Source of the DNA: Cellulomonas sp. KRMCY2
GTDB lineage: Bacteria; Actinomycetota; Actinomycetes; Actinomycetales; Cellulomonadaceae
Assembly: GCF_000526515.1 (NCBI RefSeq)
Contig: NZ_JAGF01000001.1
Location: forward strand, 2,108,001 to 2,172,000
Direction: 5' to 3'
Length of the DNA: 64,000 bases
Shown here piece after piece: positions 45,587 through 58,362 of the stretch. The notes under the pieces were generated by a model, which had not been told where the DNA came from, did no database searches, and worked only from the letters and a program-made list of their open reading frames with translations. Numbering within the stretch: the stretch's first letter is position 1; each line of letters starts with the position of its first letter. A program made the position numbers and the translations under genes.

Positions 45587-45592
45587 AGTCTG
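45587..45592 (-). promoter_or_regulatory. -10-like element and probable leaderless start of coaA
   Basis: CAGACT on the minus strand ends 7 nt before the chosen coaA GTG. It mirrors the TAGACT of the divergent glmS gene, 40 bp away. Confidence 0.35.
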
Positions 45593-45631
45593 CCGGATCG
45601 GGCGACTGCGCGTGGTGTCTCGCCCCGCACG

Positions 45632-45637
45632 TAGACT
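45632..45637 (+). promoter_or_regulatory. -10 element and probable leaderless start of glmS
   Basis: TAGACT ends 7 nt before the glmS ATG; the intervening CTCGCCC has no Shine-Dalgarno character. No glmS ribozyme-like leader can fit in this space. Confidence 0.5.
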
Positions 45638-45644
45638 CTCGCCC

Positions 45645-47510
45645 ATGTGTGGAATCGTCGGGTACGTCGGTGCCCAGGAACCCAACGCCCGCCCGCTCGA
45701 CGTCGTCATGGGGGGACTGGCGCGGCTCGAGTACCGCGGCTACGACTCGGCCGGCGTCGCCCTGGTGACGTCCGACCGGGGCGCCCTGGCGACCGCGAAG
45801 AAGGCCGGCAAGCTGGTCAACCTCGTCGACCAGCTCGAGGCGCACCCCCTGCCGCCGGCGACGGCCGCCATCGGGCACACGCGATGGGCCACCCACGGTG
45901 CCCCGAACGACGTCAACGCCCACCCGCACGTGTCGGCCGACGGAGCGACCGCGGTGATCCACAACGGGATCATCGAGAACTTCGCCGCGCTGCGGGCCGA
46001 GCTCACGGCGGCCGGCGTCACGCTGCGCAGCGAGACGGACACCGAGGTCGTCGCACACCTGCTCGCGGCCGCGTTCGCGACCAACGGCGACCTGACCGAG
46101 TCGATGCGCCTCGTGGCGCGCAGGCTGCACGGGACGTTCACGCTGCTGGCCGTGCACGCGAGCCTGCCGGGCGTCGTGGTCGGCACCCGGCACGACTCTC
46201 CGCTGGTGGTCGGCATCGGGCAGGGCGAGAACTTCCTCGGCTCGGACGTCGCGGCCTTCATCGCGCACACCCGTGAGGCCATGGAGCTCGGCCAGGACCA
46301 GGTCGTGACGATCACGCCGGACGACGTCCGGGTGGTGGACTTCGACGGCGCGCCGGTCGAGGCGCGGCGGTTCACGGTGGACTGGGACGCCGCGGCCGCG
46401 GAGAAGGGCGGCTTCGCCTCGTTCATGGACAAGGAGATCCACGACCAGCCGCACGCCGTGGCAGACACCCTCCTGGGCCGCACCGACCTGTCCGGTCGGC
46501 TGATCCTCGACGAGGTCAGGGTCGACGAGGCCGTGCTGCGTCAGATCGACAAGATCATCGTGATCGCCTGCGGGACGGCCGCCTACGCAGGGCAGGTGGC
46601 GAAGTACGCCATCGAGCACTGGTGCCGGATCCCGGTGGAGGTCGAGCTCGCGCACGAGTTCCGCTACCGCGACCCGGTCGTCAACTCCAAGACGCTCGTG
46701 GTGGCCGTCTCGCAGTCCGGCGAGACGATGGACACCCTGATGGCCGTGCGGCACGCACGCGAGCAGGGCGCGACGGTGCTCGCCATCGTCAACACGCACG
46801 GCTCGACGATCCCCCGGGAGTCCGATGCCGTGCTCTACACGCACGCCGGACCCGAGGTCGCCGTCGCGTCGACCAAGGCCTTCCTGGCCCAGATCACCGC
46901 GGCCTACCTGCTCGGCCTCTACCTGGCCCAGCTGCGCGGCACGAAGTTCCCCGACGAGATCGCCGAGATCCTCGAGAACCTGCGCGCCATGCCCGCCAAG
47001 GTGCAGACGGTGATCGACGGCGCCGGGCACATCCGCGACGTCGCACGCGGGATGGCCGACGCGACGTCGGTGCTGTTCCTCGGCCGGCACGTCGGCTTCC
47101 CGGTCGCGATGGAGGGCGCGCTCAAGCTCAAGGAGCTGGCCTACATCCACGCCGAGGGCTTTGCGGCCGGCGAGCTCAAGCACGGTCCGATCGCCCTGAT
47201 CGAGGAGGGTCAGCCGGTCTTCGTCATCGTGCCCTCCCCGCGGGGTCGGGACTCGCTGCACAGCAAGGTGATCTCGAACATCCAGGAGATCCGGGCGCGC
47301 GGAGCACGCACGCTGGTCATCGCCGAGGAGGGCGACACCGCAGTGCTGCCGTTCGCGGACGAGGTCTTCTACGTGCCGCAGACCCCGGTGCTGCTCGCGC
47401 CGCTCGTCGCGGTGGTCCCGCTGCAGATCTTCGCGTGCGAGCTCGCGACGGCCAAGGGTCTGGACGTCGACCAGCCGCGCAACCTCGCCAAGTCCGTCAC
47501 GGTCGAGTGA
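45645..47510 (+). CDS. glmS: Glutamine--fructose-6-phosphate aminotransferase
   Basis: GlmS (621 residues) makes glucosamine-6-phosphate from fructose-6-phosphate and glutamine. [10 protein letters not shown] provides the N-terminal nucleophile Cys of the glutaminase domain, with [13 protein letters not shown] and HTRWATHG. Two SIS isomerase domains follow ([23 protein letters not shown]), and the C-terminus is [13 protein letters not shown] as in the family. ATG 45645 is fixed by the required MCG start. The stop overlaps acpS. It feeds GlmM upstream. Confidence 0.97.
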   Translation: MCGIVGYVGAQEPNARPLDVVMGGLARLEYRGYDSAGVALVTSDRGALATAKKAGKLVNLVDQLEAHPLPPATAAIGHTRWATHGAPNDVNAHPHVSADGATAVIHNGIIENFAALRAELTAAGVTLRSETDTEVVAHLLAAAFATNGDLTESMRLVARRLHGTFTLLAVHASLPGVVVGTRHDSPLVVGIGQGENFLGSDVAAFIAHTREAMELGQDQVVTITPDDVRVVDFDGAPVEARRFTVDWDAAAAEKGGFASFMDKEIHDQPHAVADTLLGRTDLSGRLILDEVRVDEAVLRQIDKIIVIACGTAAYAGQVAKYAIEHWCRIPVEVELAHEFRYRDPVVNSKTLVVAVSQSGETMDTLMAVRHAREQGATVLAIVNTHGSTIPRESDAVLYTHAGPEVAVASTKAFLAQITAAYLLGLYLAQLRGTKFPDEIAEILENLRAMPAKVQTVIDGAGHIRDVARGMADATSVLFLGRHVGFPVAMEGALKLKELAYIHAEGFAAGELKHGPIALIEEGQPVFVIVPSPRGRDSLHSKVISNIQEIRARGARTLVIAEEGDTAVLPFADEVFYVPQTPVLLAPLVAVVPLQIFACELATAKGLDVDQPRNLAKSVTVE

Positions 47511-47866
47511 TCGTCGGCGTCGGGATCGACGTCGTCGACGTCGCCCGGTTCGTCAAGACGATCGAGCGTGCGCCCGGGCTGCGGGACAAGCTCTTCACCG
47601 CGCAGGAGCGGGACCTGCCGCCGGCGTCGCTCGCTGCGCGGTTCGCCGCCAAGGAGGCGATCGCCAAGGCTCTGGGTGCGCCGGGGACCATGAGCTGGCA
47701 GGACGCGACGGTGCTGCGCGTGGTCGGTGGCCAGCCTGAGGTGCAGATCAGGGGCACCGTCGCGGCCCGCGCTGCCGAGCTCGGGATCGACCGCTTCCAC
47801 CTGTCGATCTCGCACGACGCGGGGATCGCCTCGGCGATCGCCGTGGCCGAGCGCGACCCAGCCTGA
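47507..47866 (+). CDS. acpS: Holo-[acyl-carrier-protein] synthase
   Basis: AcpS (119 residues) transfers 4'-phosphopantetheine from CoA to acyl carrier protein. The motifs [11 protein letters not shown] (metal Asp) and [13 protein letters not shown] are diagnostic; [18 protein letters not shown] closes the fold. The GTG overlaps the glmS stop (GTGA). It uses the CoA whose synthesis starts with the neighbouring CoaA. Convergent with the glycosyltransferase gene, 53 bp apart. Confidence 0.96.
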   Translation: MIVGVGIDVVDVARFVKTIERAPGLRDKLFTAQERDLPPASLAARFAAKEAIAKALGAPGTMSWQDATVLRVVGGQPEVQIRGTVAARAAELGIDRFHLSISHDAGIASAIAVAERDPA

Positions 47867-47919
47867 CCGTCGCTGAGCGCGCCCCGTCGTCGGTGACGGC
47901 CCGGCCCGGGTGCGTCGGG

Positions 47920-49071
47920 TCAGGGGCGTGCGGCGACCACCTCCTCGATGATCCGGACGGCCGTCCCGGTGCCGTCCTCGGCCTCGATCAGGGCGCCGAG
48001 CTCGTGCGCCCGCCGTCGCATCGCGACGTCGTCGACGCTCAGGGCCGCCACCAGCCGATCCGCGGTGAGCGTCTTGCGTGGCACCGGCGCCGGCGCCACG
48101 CCGAGGGCGTGCAGGCGCTGCGCCCAGAAGGGCTGGTCGAGCACGGACGGCACGACGACCTGGGGCAGCCCGGCGCGCAGCGCGAGTGCTGTGGTGCCGG
48201 CGCCCCCGTGGTGCACGACGGCGTCGACCCGGTCGAACAGCCAGTCGAAGGGGACACCGGGCATGACGACGATGCTGTCGGGCAGGTCGGCCGCGTCCAG
48301 GCCCGACCACCCGGCCACGATCACGGCACGCCGTCCGGTACGTCGCATCGTCTCGGCGAGGATCCCGGCGAGGGCCTGAGGGTCGCGGTCCACGGTGCTG
48401 CCGAACGTGACGCAGAGCGGCTGGGGTCCGTCGTCCAGGAAGCGCTGCAGGGCGGGCTCCGGCTCCCACCGGGAGGTCCGGTCACCGAACCAGTACCCGG
48501 TCACGTGCGCGAACGGCTCCCACTCCGCGGGCCGCGGCACGACGTGGGTGCTGAAGCAGTGCAGGTACGTGGGGCGCGGGAGCGCGAAGAGCGTGCGGGC
48601 CGGCGGGAAGGCGATCCGGACGACGCTCGCCATCCTCAGGTGGGTCGCGAGGTTGGCCCGCCCGCTGCGGCGCCGCGGCGCGGAGGTCGGGTAGGCGAAC
48701 TCCCGGGTCGGCAGACCGGGGATCGGGACGGCGTAGAAGAACGGCAGGCCGCGGCGTCGTGCCACCCCACCCGCTGCGGCCCCGAGGAACGTCGCGAGCA
48801 CGGCGTCGACGTCGGTCTGGGCCGAGACGGCCGCGGCCACCGCCGGGGACATGTGGCGCGCGAACGCGAACAGGTCGCGGTGGGCGGCCATCGCCCGGCG
48901 GACGTCGAGGCCGATCGACCGGAACGGGAGCCCGGCGGCGGCCGCCTGCGCCGCGACGTCGTCACCCGAGACCAGGCAGACACCGTGCCCCGCTCCCTGC
49001 AGGCGCTGCGCCAGGGCGAGCACCGGCAGGACATCGCCCTGGGACCCGATCGGGACGAGTGTGATCCTCAT
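47920..49071 (-). CDS. GT1-family glycosyltransferase (UGT-like)
   Basis: A 383-residue GT-B glycosyltransferase of family GT1, similar in plan to sterol, macrolide and glycopeptide glycosyltransferases. The N-terminus MRITLVPIGSQGDVLPVLAL, with its GxxGD acceptor motif, and the donor-site VVHHGGAGTTALALRAGLPQ are diagnostic. No signal peptide. The acceptor (lipid, sterol-like compound or antibiotic) cannot be told from sequence. The ATG at 49071 is chosen because the upstream in-frame extension overlaps metH. There is no biosynthetic cluster nearby. It may be cotranscribed with metH. Confidence 0.88.
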   Translation of the reverse strand: MRITLVPIGSQGDVLPVLALAQRLQGAGHGVCLVSGDDVAAQAAAAGLPFRSIGLDVRRAMAAHRDLFAFARHMSPAVAAAVSAQTDVDAVLATFLGAAAGGVARRRGLPFFYAVPIPGLPTREFAYPTSAPRRRSGRANLATHLRMASVVRIAFPPARTLFALPRPTYLHCFSTHVVPRPAEWEPFAHVTGYWFGDRTSRWEPEPALQRFLDDGPQPLCVTFGSTVDRDPQALAGILAETMRRTGRRAVIVAGWSGLDAADLPDSIVVMPGVPFDWLFDRVDAVVHHGGAGTTALALRAGLPQVVVPSVLDQPFWAQRLHALGVAPAPVPRKTLTADRLVAALSVDDVAMRRRAHELGALIEAEDGTGTAVRIIEEVVAARP

Positions 49072-49133
49072 CAGCCACCACCTCGTGGCCGGCGCGCGTC
49101 GGCCACGAGCCCATCGTGGCGCAGATGGGCGGG

Positions 49134-52808
<3,675 letters not shown>

Positions 52809-52954
52809 GATCGTCACCTCGTCCTGACCCAGGGTGTGCCCGGCGAGCCCGGCGACCTGCGCGGAGCCGCTCGGGCCGGTGCCGCCGAGTCGAGTATCTC
52901 GTGCCGAGCGCGTGGTCGTCGGATCGTCCAGCATCCGGTGCCCGGAGCGCGCCG

Positions 52955-52988
52955 TGTCTGCGGTGACGGGATGTCTGCGGTGACGGGA
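52955..52988 (-). repeat. 17-bp perfect tandem duplication upstream of metH
   Basis: On the plus strand TGTCTGCGGTGACGGGA is repeated twice head to tail. It lies about 150 bp before the metH start and close to the stop of the upstream membrane-protein frame. Confidence 0.9.
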
Positions 52989-52993
52989 TGCGG

Positions 52994-53715
52994 CTACCGC
53001 GCTCGCGAGACGTCGGCGCCGCGCAGCGCGAGGTCGTGGCCGTCGTGACCGATCGGGCCGCAGAGCCAGGGGACCAGGGTCGTCGGGCAGCGGCGGACCT
53101 GCGCGGCGGTCCCGATGCCCGCATCGGTCAGGGCGGCCGCGAACGTCCGGTCGGGCAGCAGGTGCTGCTGGGCGTAGGCGGCGGCGAACCTGCCGTCGTG
53201 CGCGACAGTCGTGGCGCACACGGAGCGTTCGGCATCCGCGAGGAGCTGCGCCTCGCGTCGGTCCAGGCGCTGCTCGGCACGTCGGCGACGTCGGCGGAGG
53301 TCGAGCGAGCGAACCGGGAGGACGAAGACGACGACGAGACCTGCGATCACGACGGCCCAGGTGATCGCGACCGGCAGCACCGGGAGGGACGCGGTGTCCG
53401 CCGATCCCAGGAGGCCCGCTGCGTCGTCGGTCAGGTTGGCGACGAGCACCATGCCGGTGACCGCGCCGAGGATGCCGGCCAGGCCGTACAGGCCCGTGTT
53501 GGGCTTCAGGGCGTCGTCGGCGGCCCGGACGGTCCGGCTGATCGCTGCTGCGGGCCGAGCTCAGCCTCGTGGGCCGGGTCGCCGGGCACCGCCAGCGGAC
53601 GCCACAGCCTCATCGCGAGGTCGGGCTCGTCGGCGGCGTCGGCAGCGACGGCCAGGGCGCGCCACGGCAGCACGGCAGGTTCCGTCCAGGTCGTCACGTA
53701 TCGGATGATCGGCAC
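52994..53715 (-). pseudogene. Membrane protein of unknown function, apparently frameshifted
   Basis: Two frames appear to make one protein. The first runs from GTG 53715 (MPIIRYVTTWTEPAVLPWRA) to a stop at 53506. The second is open from about 53550 to 52994 but has no start before ATG 53452. The second frame upstream of that ATG still reads like protein, including [18 protein letters not shown], which continues into a membrane helix. A one-base deletion near 53537-53550 would explain this. The rest has a second hydrophobic helix ([20 protein letters not shown]) and a basic coiled-coil-like stretch. Alternatives are a sequencing error or a programmed -1 shift. Function not recognised. Confidence 0.6.
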
Positions 53716-53762
53716 GTCCTGGCCGCGCCGTGAACCGCCCGGTCGCCCGGCGGCCCCGGCTC

Positions 53763-54749
53763 TCAGCGCAGGGCCGGGATGACCTCACGCTCGAAGAGCT
53801 CGATGCCGGAACGGTCGTAGGCGGCCTCGGCGAAGTAGGTGATCGCGTACGTCATGCCGAGACCACGCAGCTCGGTGAGCGTGGCGACGATCTGCTCCGG
53901 GGTGCCGACGAGCGGTCCGTTGCGGAACTCCGCGACTGTCGCGTCGGCCTTCGCGGGCACCGTGGCACGGTAGTGGTCGCCGATCCACGCGAGGCGGGCA
54001 TCGACCTCCGCCTGGTCGCGCCCGATGACCACGTTGTAGTTGGCCGAACGGGTGATCTCGCCGAAGTCACGGCCCTGCTCGCGGCAGTGGCCCTCGAGCA
54101 CCGCGGACTTGTGCGCGAAGCCGGCCGGCGACCCGTCGAAGTTCGTGTACTGCGCGTACTGGGCCGCGATCCGCAGGGTCTTCTTCTCGCCACCGCCGGC
54201 GATCCAGAACGGGATGCCGCCGGCCTGCAACGGCTGGGGGTGCACGCGGGCGCCCGAGACCTGGTAGTGGCTGCCGTCCAGCGTGGCCTCGCCGGTCTCC
54301 CAGGCCTGCTTCATGATCTGCACACCCTCGTCGAGGGCGGCGATCCGGGCGCCGGCACCGGGGAAGCCGTAGCCGTAGGCCCGCCACTCGTGCTCGTACC
54401 AGCCGGCGCCGATGCCCATCTCGACGCGCCCGCCACTGATCACGTCGATCGTCGCGGCGACCTTGGCCAGGTACGCGGGGTTGCGGTAGGCCATGCAGGT
54501 GCACATCTGGCCCAGTCGGACCCGGGAGGTCGTGGCGGCGAAGGCGGCCATCAGGGTCCACGCCTCGTGCGTCGCCTCGGTCGTCGGCTCCGGGACGGTG
54601 TGGAAGTGGTCGTAGACCCACACCGACTCGAAGGAGTCGCCGGCGTCGGCGTGCTGGACCAGGTCGTTCATCGTCGACCACTGGTCCGCGGGCGCGATGC
54701 CGGTCAGGTCGAGCCGCCAGCCTTGAGGGATGAAGAGTCCGAAGCGCAT
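53763..54749 (-). CDS. LLM-class F420-dependent oxidoreductase
   Basis: A 328-residue luciferase-like monooxygenase fold protein of the F420-dependent group, common in actinobacteria. MRFGLFIPQGWRLDLTGI, the segment VSGGRVEMGIGAGWYEHEWRAYGY (written in part: GGRVEMGIGAGWYEHEW) and VGTPEQIVATLTELRGLG are typical. It probably carries out hydride transfer with F420H2 or FMN on an unknown substrate. ATG 54749 has TAGGTT 6 nt upstream. Divergent from nnr across 57 bp. Confidence 0.88.
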   Translation of the reverse strand: MRFGLFIPQGWRLDLTGIAPADQWSTMNDLVQHADAGDSFESVWVYDHFHTVPEPTTEATHEAWTLMAAFAATTSRVRLGQMCTCMAYRNPAYLAKVAATIDVISGGRVEMGIGAGWYEHEWRAYGYGFPGAGARIAALDEGVQIMKQAWETGEATLDGSHYQVSGARVHPQPLQAGGIPFWIAGGGEKKTLRIAAQYAQYTNFDGSPAGFAHKSAVLEGHCREQGRDFGEITRSANYNVVIGRDQAEVDARLAWIGDHYRATVPAKADATVAEFRNGPLVGTPEQIVATLTELRGLGMTYAITYFAEAAYDRSGIELFEREVIPALR

Positions 54750-54755
54750 GATCCC

Positions 54756-54761
54756 AACCTA
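54756..54761 (-). promoter_or_regulatory. -10 element and probable leaderless start of the LLM oxidoreductase
   Basis: TAGGTT on the minus strand ends 6 nt before the ATG at 54749. A TTGACG lies only 12 bp further upstream, too close to serve as a standard -35. Confidence 0.4.
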
Positions 54762-54806
54762 TCCCGAGAGCGCCGTCAAATCGATTCGAGCCGCAAGGAT
54801 GGGCAG

Positions 54807-56450
54807 ATGATCGAGGCCTTCACCGCGCAGGACGTCCGGGCCGCCGAGGAGCCGCTGCTGGCGACCGAGCGGGGATTCTCCGGCGGGCTCATGGACCACG
54901 CCGCGATGGCTGTCGAGCTCACCGTCCGACGTGAGCTGCGCCAGGGAACGGGCCGGGTGTCCGGCCGGACGGTCGTGGGCCTCATCGGGCCCGGCAACAA
55001 CGGTGGGGACACCCTGCACGCGTTGGCACGCCTGACGCGCCACGGGGTGCGGACCGTCGCGGTGACGACCTCGGCCGCGGTGCACGACGGCGGCCTGGCG
55101 GCGCTCCGGGCGGCGGGTGGCGTCGTGCTCGGCATCGTGCCGGGCGCCGCCGGCGAGCAGGTCTGGCTCGGTGAGGCGCTGGCCGAGGCGTTCGCGGCGG
55201 ACGTCGTGCTCGACGGCCTGCTCGGGATCGGCGGGCACGGCGGGCTGCGCGGGACGGCAGCCGAGCTCGTCACGCTGCTCGACGAGCTGCTCGCCGGGCA
55301 GGGTGACGACGCGGCCGGCGGCGGCACCGGGCGAGGAGGGCCGCTCGTCGTCGCGGTGGACGTGCCGAGCGGGATCGGGGTCGACGACGGGACGCTGCCG
55401 GGGCCGGTGCTGCGGGCCGACCTCACCGTGACGTTCGGCGTGCCGAAGGCGGGGCTGCTGCTGCCACCCGCCGCGCAGCTGATCGGCGGGCTCGAGGTGG
55501 TGGACCTGGGCCTCGCGCCGGTCCTCTCCTCGCTCGGTCGACGCGCGTCGGTCTCCCGGCTCGGCGACAGCGACGTCCGCGCCCTGTGGCCGGTGCCAGG
55601 AGCGTCCGCCCACAAGTACACCCGCGGCGTCGTGGGTGTCGTCGCCGGCTCGGCGGCGTACCCGGGGGCCGGCGTGCTGACCGTCGCCGGCGCGCTCGCC
55701 GCCGGAGCCGGGATGGTCCGCTACCTCGGTCCGGAGGCCGTGCGCGACGCCGTGCTCGCAGCGCACCCCGAGGCCGTCACCGGTGGCGGTCGGGTGCAGG
55801 CCTGGGTGATCGGGCCCGGCCTCGGCGACGACGACGAGCAGTCCGGCCGGGCCCGGGAGGCGCTCGCGCACGCTCCGGGCCAGGGGATCGCCGTCGTCGT
55901 CGACGCCGGAGCGCTCGACCTGCTGCCCGAGCGGGTCGGCCCGCGCACCGTGCTGACACCGCACGCCGGTGAGCTGGCCCGGCTGCTGACCGCCCGGGGC
56001 ATCGACGTCAGCCGTGAGCAGGTGCAGGCCGAGCCGCTGCGCTGGGTCCGTGAGGCCCAGCACCGCACGGGTGCGAGCGTGCTGCTCAAGGGTTCGACGA
56101 CGGTCGTGGCCGGGCCGGCCGGGTTCTTCGCGCAGCGTGAGGCGCCGTCGTGGCTCGCGACGGCGGGTGCCGGCGACGTCCTGGCGGGGATGCTCGGTGC
56201 GGCGCTCGCCGGCCGGGCGGCCGAGGTGCGCGCCGACGCGACGGTCGTCGCGCGGCTGGCCGCTGCGACGGCCCTGGTGCACGGTCGGGCGGCCCGCGCG
56301 GCGAACCCGGCAGGCCCGGTCACAGCCTCGGCCGTCGCGGCCGCCGTCCCGCAGACCATCGCCCGGCTGCTCGCCCCCGGGCTGGCGGGCGGCACCCGGG
56401 GTGCACGTCCGCGCCCGCACCGGGCGGTCCGCCGCGTCGTGACCCAGTGA
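54807..56450 (+). CDS. nnr: Bifunctional NAD(P)HX epimerase/dehydratase
   Basis: A 547-residue repair enzyme that reconverts hydrated NADH and NADPH. The N-terminal YjeF_N epimerase domain has GPGNNGGDTLHALARL and VAVDVPSGIGVD. The C-terminal carbohydrate-kinase-like dehydratase domain has VVAGSAAYPGAGVL, VLLKGSTTVV and the ATP/ADP-site GAGDVLAGMLG. ATG 54807 is preceded by AAGGA. The order nnr-(kinase)-alr-tsaE-tsaB-rimI-tsaD is the usual actinobacterial neighbourhood, normally following acpS directly. The stop overlaps the next GTG. Confidence 0.95.
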   Translation: MIEAFTAQDVRAAEEPLLATERGFSGGLMDHAAMAVELTVRRELRQGTGRVSGRTVVGLIGPGNNGGDTLHALARLTRHGVRTVAVTTSAAVHDGGLAALRAAGGVVLGIVPGAAGEQVWLGEALAEAFAADVVLDGLLGIGGHGGLRGTAAELVTLLDELLAGQGDDAAGGGTGRGGPLVVAVDVPSGIGVDDGTLPGPVLRADLTVTFGVPKAGLLLPPAAQLIGGLEVVDLGLAPVLSSLGRRASVSRLGDSDVRALWPVPGASAHKYTRGVVGVVAGSAAYPGAGVLTVAGALAAGAGMVRYLGPEAVRDAVLAAHPEAVTGGGRVQAWVIGPGLGDDDEQSGRAREALAHAPGQGIAVVVDAGALDLLPERVGPRTVLTPHAGELARLLTARGIDVSREQVQAEPLRWVREAQHRTGASVLLKGSTTVVAGPAGFFAQREAPSWLATAGAGDVLAGMLGAALAGRAAEVRADATVVARLAAATALVHGRAARAANPAGPVTASAVAAAVPQTIARLLAPGLAGGTRGARPRPHRAVRRVVTQ

Positions 56451-57142
56451 GTGGTCAGCCGTCCGCGCCGCCGCCCCACATGATGATCGGCATCGGGGCC
56501 GGGCTCGAGCGCGCCGAGCGGCTCGCCGCCGCCGGCGGGCGTCGCATCCTGGGGATCACGGGGGCACCCGGGGCCGGCAAGTCGACGCTCGCCGCTGCCG
56601 TCGTGGCGACCGTCGGGCCGCGCGCGGTCCTGGTCCCGATGGACGGCTTCCACCTGGCCCAGGCGGAGCTCGTGCGGCTGGGACGCGCCGATCGCAAGGG
56701 TGCCCCGGACACCTTCGACGCCGCAGGCTTCGTCGTGCTCCTCGAACGGCTGCGGGCGCCCGACGGCGCCGTGCCGAACGACCGCGCCGTGCCGTCGGAC
56801 GCCGTCGTCTACGCACCGCACTTCGACCGGATGCTCGAGGAGCCCGTCGCCGGGTCGATCGCGGTCGGGCCGGACGTGCCCCTGGTCGTCGTCGAGGGCA
56901 ACTACCTGCTGCACGACGACGGCCGGTGGGCATCCGTCGCGGCGCTGCTCGACGAGTGCTGGTACGTCGAGGTCGACGACGACCTACGGATCGAGCGCCT
57001 GATCGCCAGGCACGTTGCCTTCGGCAAGGAGCCGGCTGCCGCCCGGGCCTGGGTGCTCGGTGGGGACGAGCGCAACGCCCGGCTGATCGCCCGCACCCGG
57101 AACCGGACGACTGTCGTCGTCCGGCCCGCCGGGACGGACTGA
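56447..57142 (+). CDS. P-loop nucleoside/sugar kinase family protein
   Basis: A 231-residue P-loop kinase related to uridine kinase, pantothenate kinase and the FrcK-type fructose-transport kinases. Walker A is GAPGAGKST; MDGFHLAQAELVRLGRADRKGAPDTFD and VVVEGNYLL are typical. The substrate is uncertain. The GTG at 56447 overlaps the nnr stop (GTGA), which favours it over ATG 56480. It sits between nnr and alr, 37 bp before alr, so it is probably in the same operon. Confidence 0.82.
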   Translation: MSGQPSAPPPHMMIGIGAGLERAERLAAAGGRRILGITGAPGAGKSTLAAAVVATVGPRAVLVPMDGFHLAQAELVRLGRADRKGAPDTFDAAGFVVLLERLRAPDGAVPNDRAVPSDAVVYAPHFDRMLEEPVAGSIAVGPDVPLVVVEGNYLLHDDGRWASVAALLDECWYVEVDDDLRIERLIARHVAFGKEPAAARAWVLGGDERNARLIARTRNRTTVVVRPAGTD

Positions 57143-57166
57143 CCCGCGGCGCTGTCGACCGGGTGG

Positions 57167-57172
57167 GAGACT
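57167..57172 (+). promoter_or_regulatory. Possible -10 element of alr
   Basis: GAGACT ends 7 nt before the alr GTG, matching the spacing and AGACT core of the glmS and coaA elements. The GGGAGA in the same place could instead act as a ribosome binding site, so this is uncertain. Confidence 0.25.
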
Positions 57173-57179
57173 TGCCACC

Positions 57180-58355
57180 GTGAGTGCCTACCCAGCCCGC
57201 GCCGTCATCGACCTCGATGCCATCCGCGGCAACGCGGCTGAGCTCGCCGCGCGCGCCGCACCGGCGGCCGTGATGGCTGTGGTGAAGGCGGACGGGTACG
57301 GCCACGGCCTGGTGCCGAGCGCGCGCGCCGCCCTGGCCGGAGGGGCGACCTGGCTCGGCGTCGCCCAGCTCGAGGAGGCGTTGGCGCTGCGGTCCGCCGG
57401 CATCGATGCGCCCATCCTGACCTGGCTCTACGCCCCCGGTGCGCCCCTCGACCAGGTCGTGGCTGCCGGGATCGACGTCTCGGTCGCCGCCGGATGGGCC
57501 CTGCTGGAGGTGCTCGACGCCGCCCGCGCCGTGGGCCGCACGGCACGCATCCACATCAAGGTCGACACCGGCCTCGGGCGCAGCGGCGTCATGCCGCGCG
57601 AGCTCGGTCCGCTGCTCGACGCCGCCCTCGGCGCGCAGGCCGAGGGCCTGTGCTCGGTCGTCGGCGTGTGGTCCCACCTGGCGTGGGCGGACGCCCCCGA
57701 CCACCCGACGGTGCTCGGTCAGATCGGCGTCTTCGACGAGGCCGTCGCGCTCGCCGAGCGCAAGGGCGCGCGGCTCGAGGTGCGCCACCTGGCGAACTCC
57801 GCGGCGACGCTGACCAACCCGTCGATGCGGTACGACCTGGTGCGTCCGGGCCTGGCGGTCTTCGGACTCTCGCCGGTCCCGCAGATCGGCGGACCGGCCG
57901 CCTTCGGCCTGACCCCCGCGATGCGGCTCGAGGCAGATCTCGCCGTGGTCAAGTCGGTGGAGGCAGGTCAGGGCGTGTCCTACGCGCACGTCTACACCAC
58001 CCCGGCCGCCACCGTGCTCGGCGTCGTCCCGATCGGGTACGCCGACGGGGTGCCACGCCACGCATCGGGTACGGCCGACCGCTGGGGCGGTCCCGTCCAG
58101 GTCGGCGGACGTCGCCTGGGTGTCGCCGGCCGGGTGTGCATGGACCAGTTCGTGCTCGACCTCGGGCACGAGGCCGACGAGGTCGCCGGGGACCGGGTCG
58201 TGCTCTTCGGATCCGGCGCCGACGGCGAGCCGACGGCCGAGGACTGGGCGCAGGCGGCCGGGACGATCTCCTACGAGATCGTGACGAGGATCGGGTCCCG
58301 CGTGCCGCGCGTGTACGTCGGTTCCGCCGGTGACCGCCCCGTGACTGCCCGGTGA
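57180..58355 (+). CDS. alr: Alanine racemase
   Basis: Alr (391 residues) makes D-alanine for peptidoglycan. The PLP-binding lysine lies in VMAVVKADGYGHGLVPSARA, and the catalytic tyrosine region is GQGVSYAHVYTT. GVVPIGYADGVPR and GRVCMDQFVLDLG are typical of the second domain. GTG start. tsaE begins 7 bp after its stop, so alr and the t6A genes are probably one transcript. Confidence 0.97.
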   Translation: MSAYPARAVIDLDAIRGNAAELAARAAPAAVMAVVKADGYGHGLVPSARAALAGGATWLGVAQLEEALALRSAGIDAPILTWLYAPGAPLDQVVAAGIDVSVAAGWALLEVLDAARAVGRTARIHIKVDTGLGRSGVMPRELGPLLDAALGAQAEGLCSVVGVWSHLAWADAPDHPTVLGQIGVFDEAVALAERKGARLEVRHLANSAATLTNPSMRYDLVRPGLAVFGLSPVPQIGGPAAFGLTPAMRLEADLAVVKSVEAGQGVSYAHVYTTPAATVLGVVPIGYADGVPRHASGTADRWGGPVQVGGRRLGVAGRVCMDQFVLDLGHEADEVAGDRVVLFGSGADGEPTAEDWAQAAGTISYEIVTRIGSRVPRVYVGSAGDRPVTAR

Positions 58356-58362
58356 GCCCCCG

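Noticed and set aside
52809-52993. A cobalamin or SAM riboswitch before metH.
   Set aside because: The 185-bp upstream stretch has no B12-box-like sequence and no recognisable SAM core; it mainly holds a tandem duplication.
54795-54806. AAGGAT 6 nt before nnr, and the same before tsaB at 59019-59030, as leaderless -10 boxes.
   Set aside because: AAGGA at this distance is better explained as a Shine-Dalgarno sequence, so these were left out of the leaderless set.
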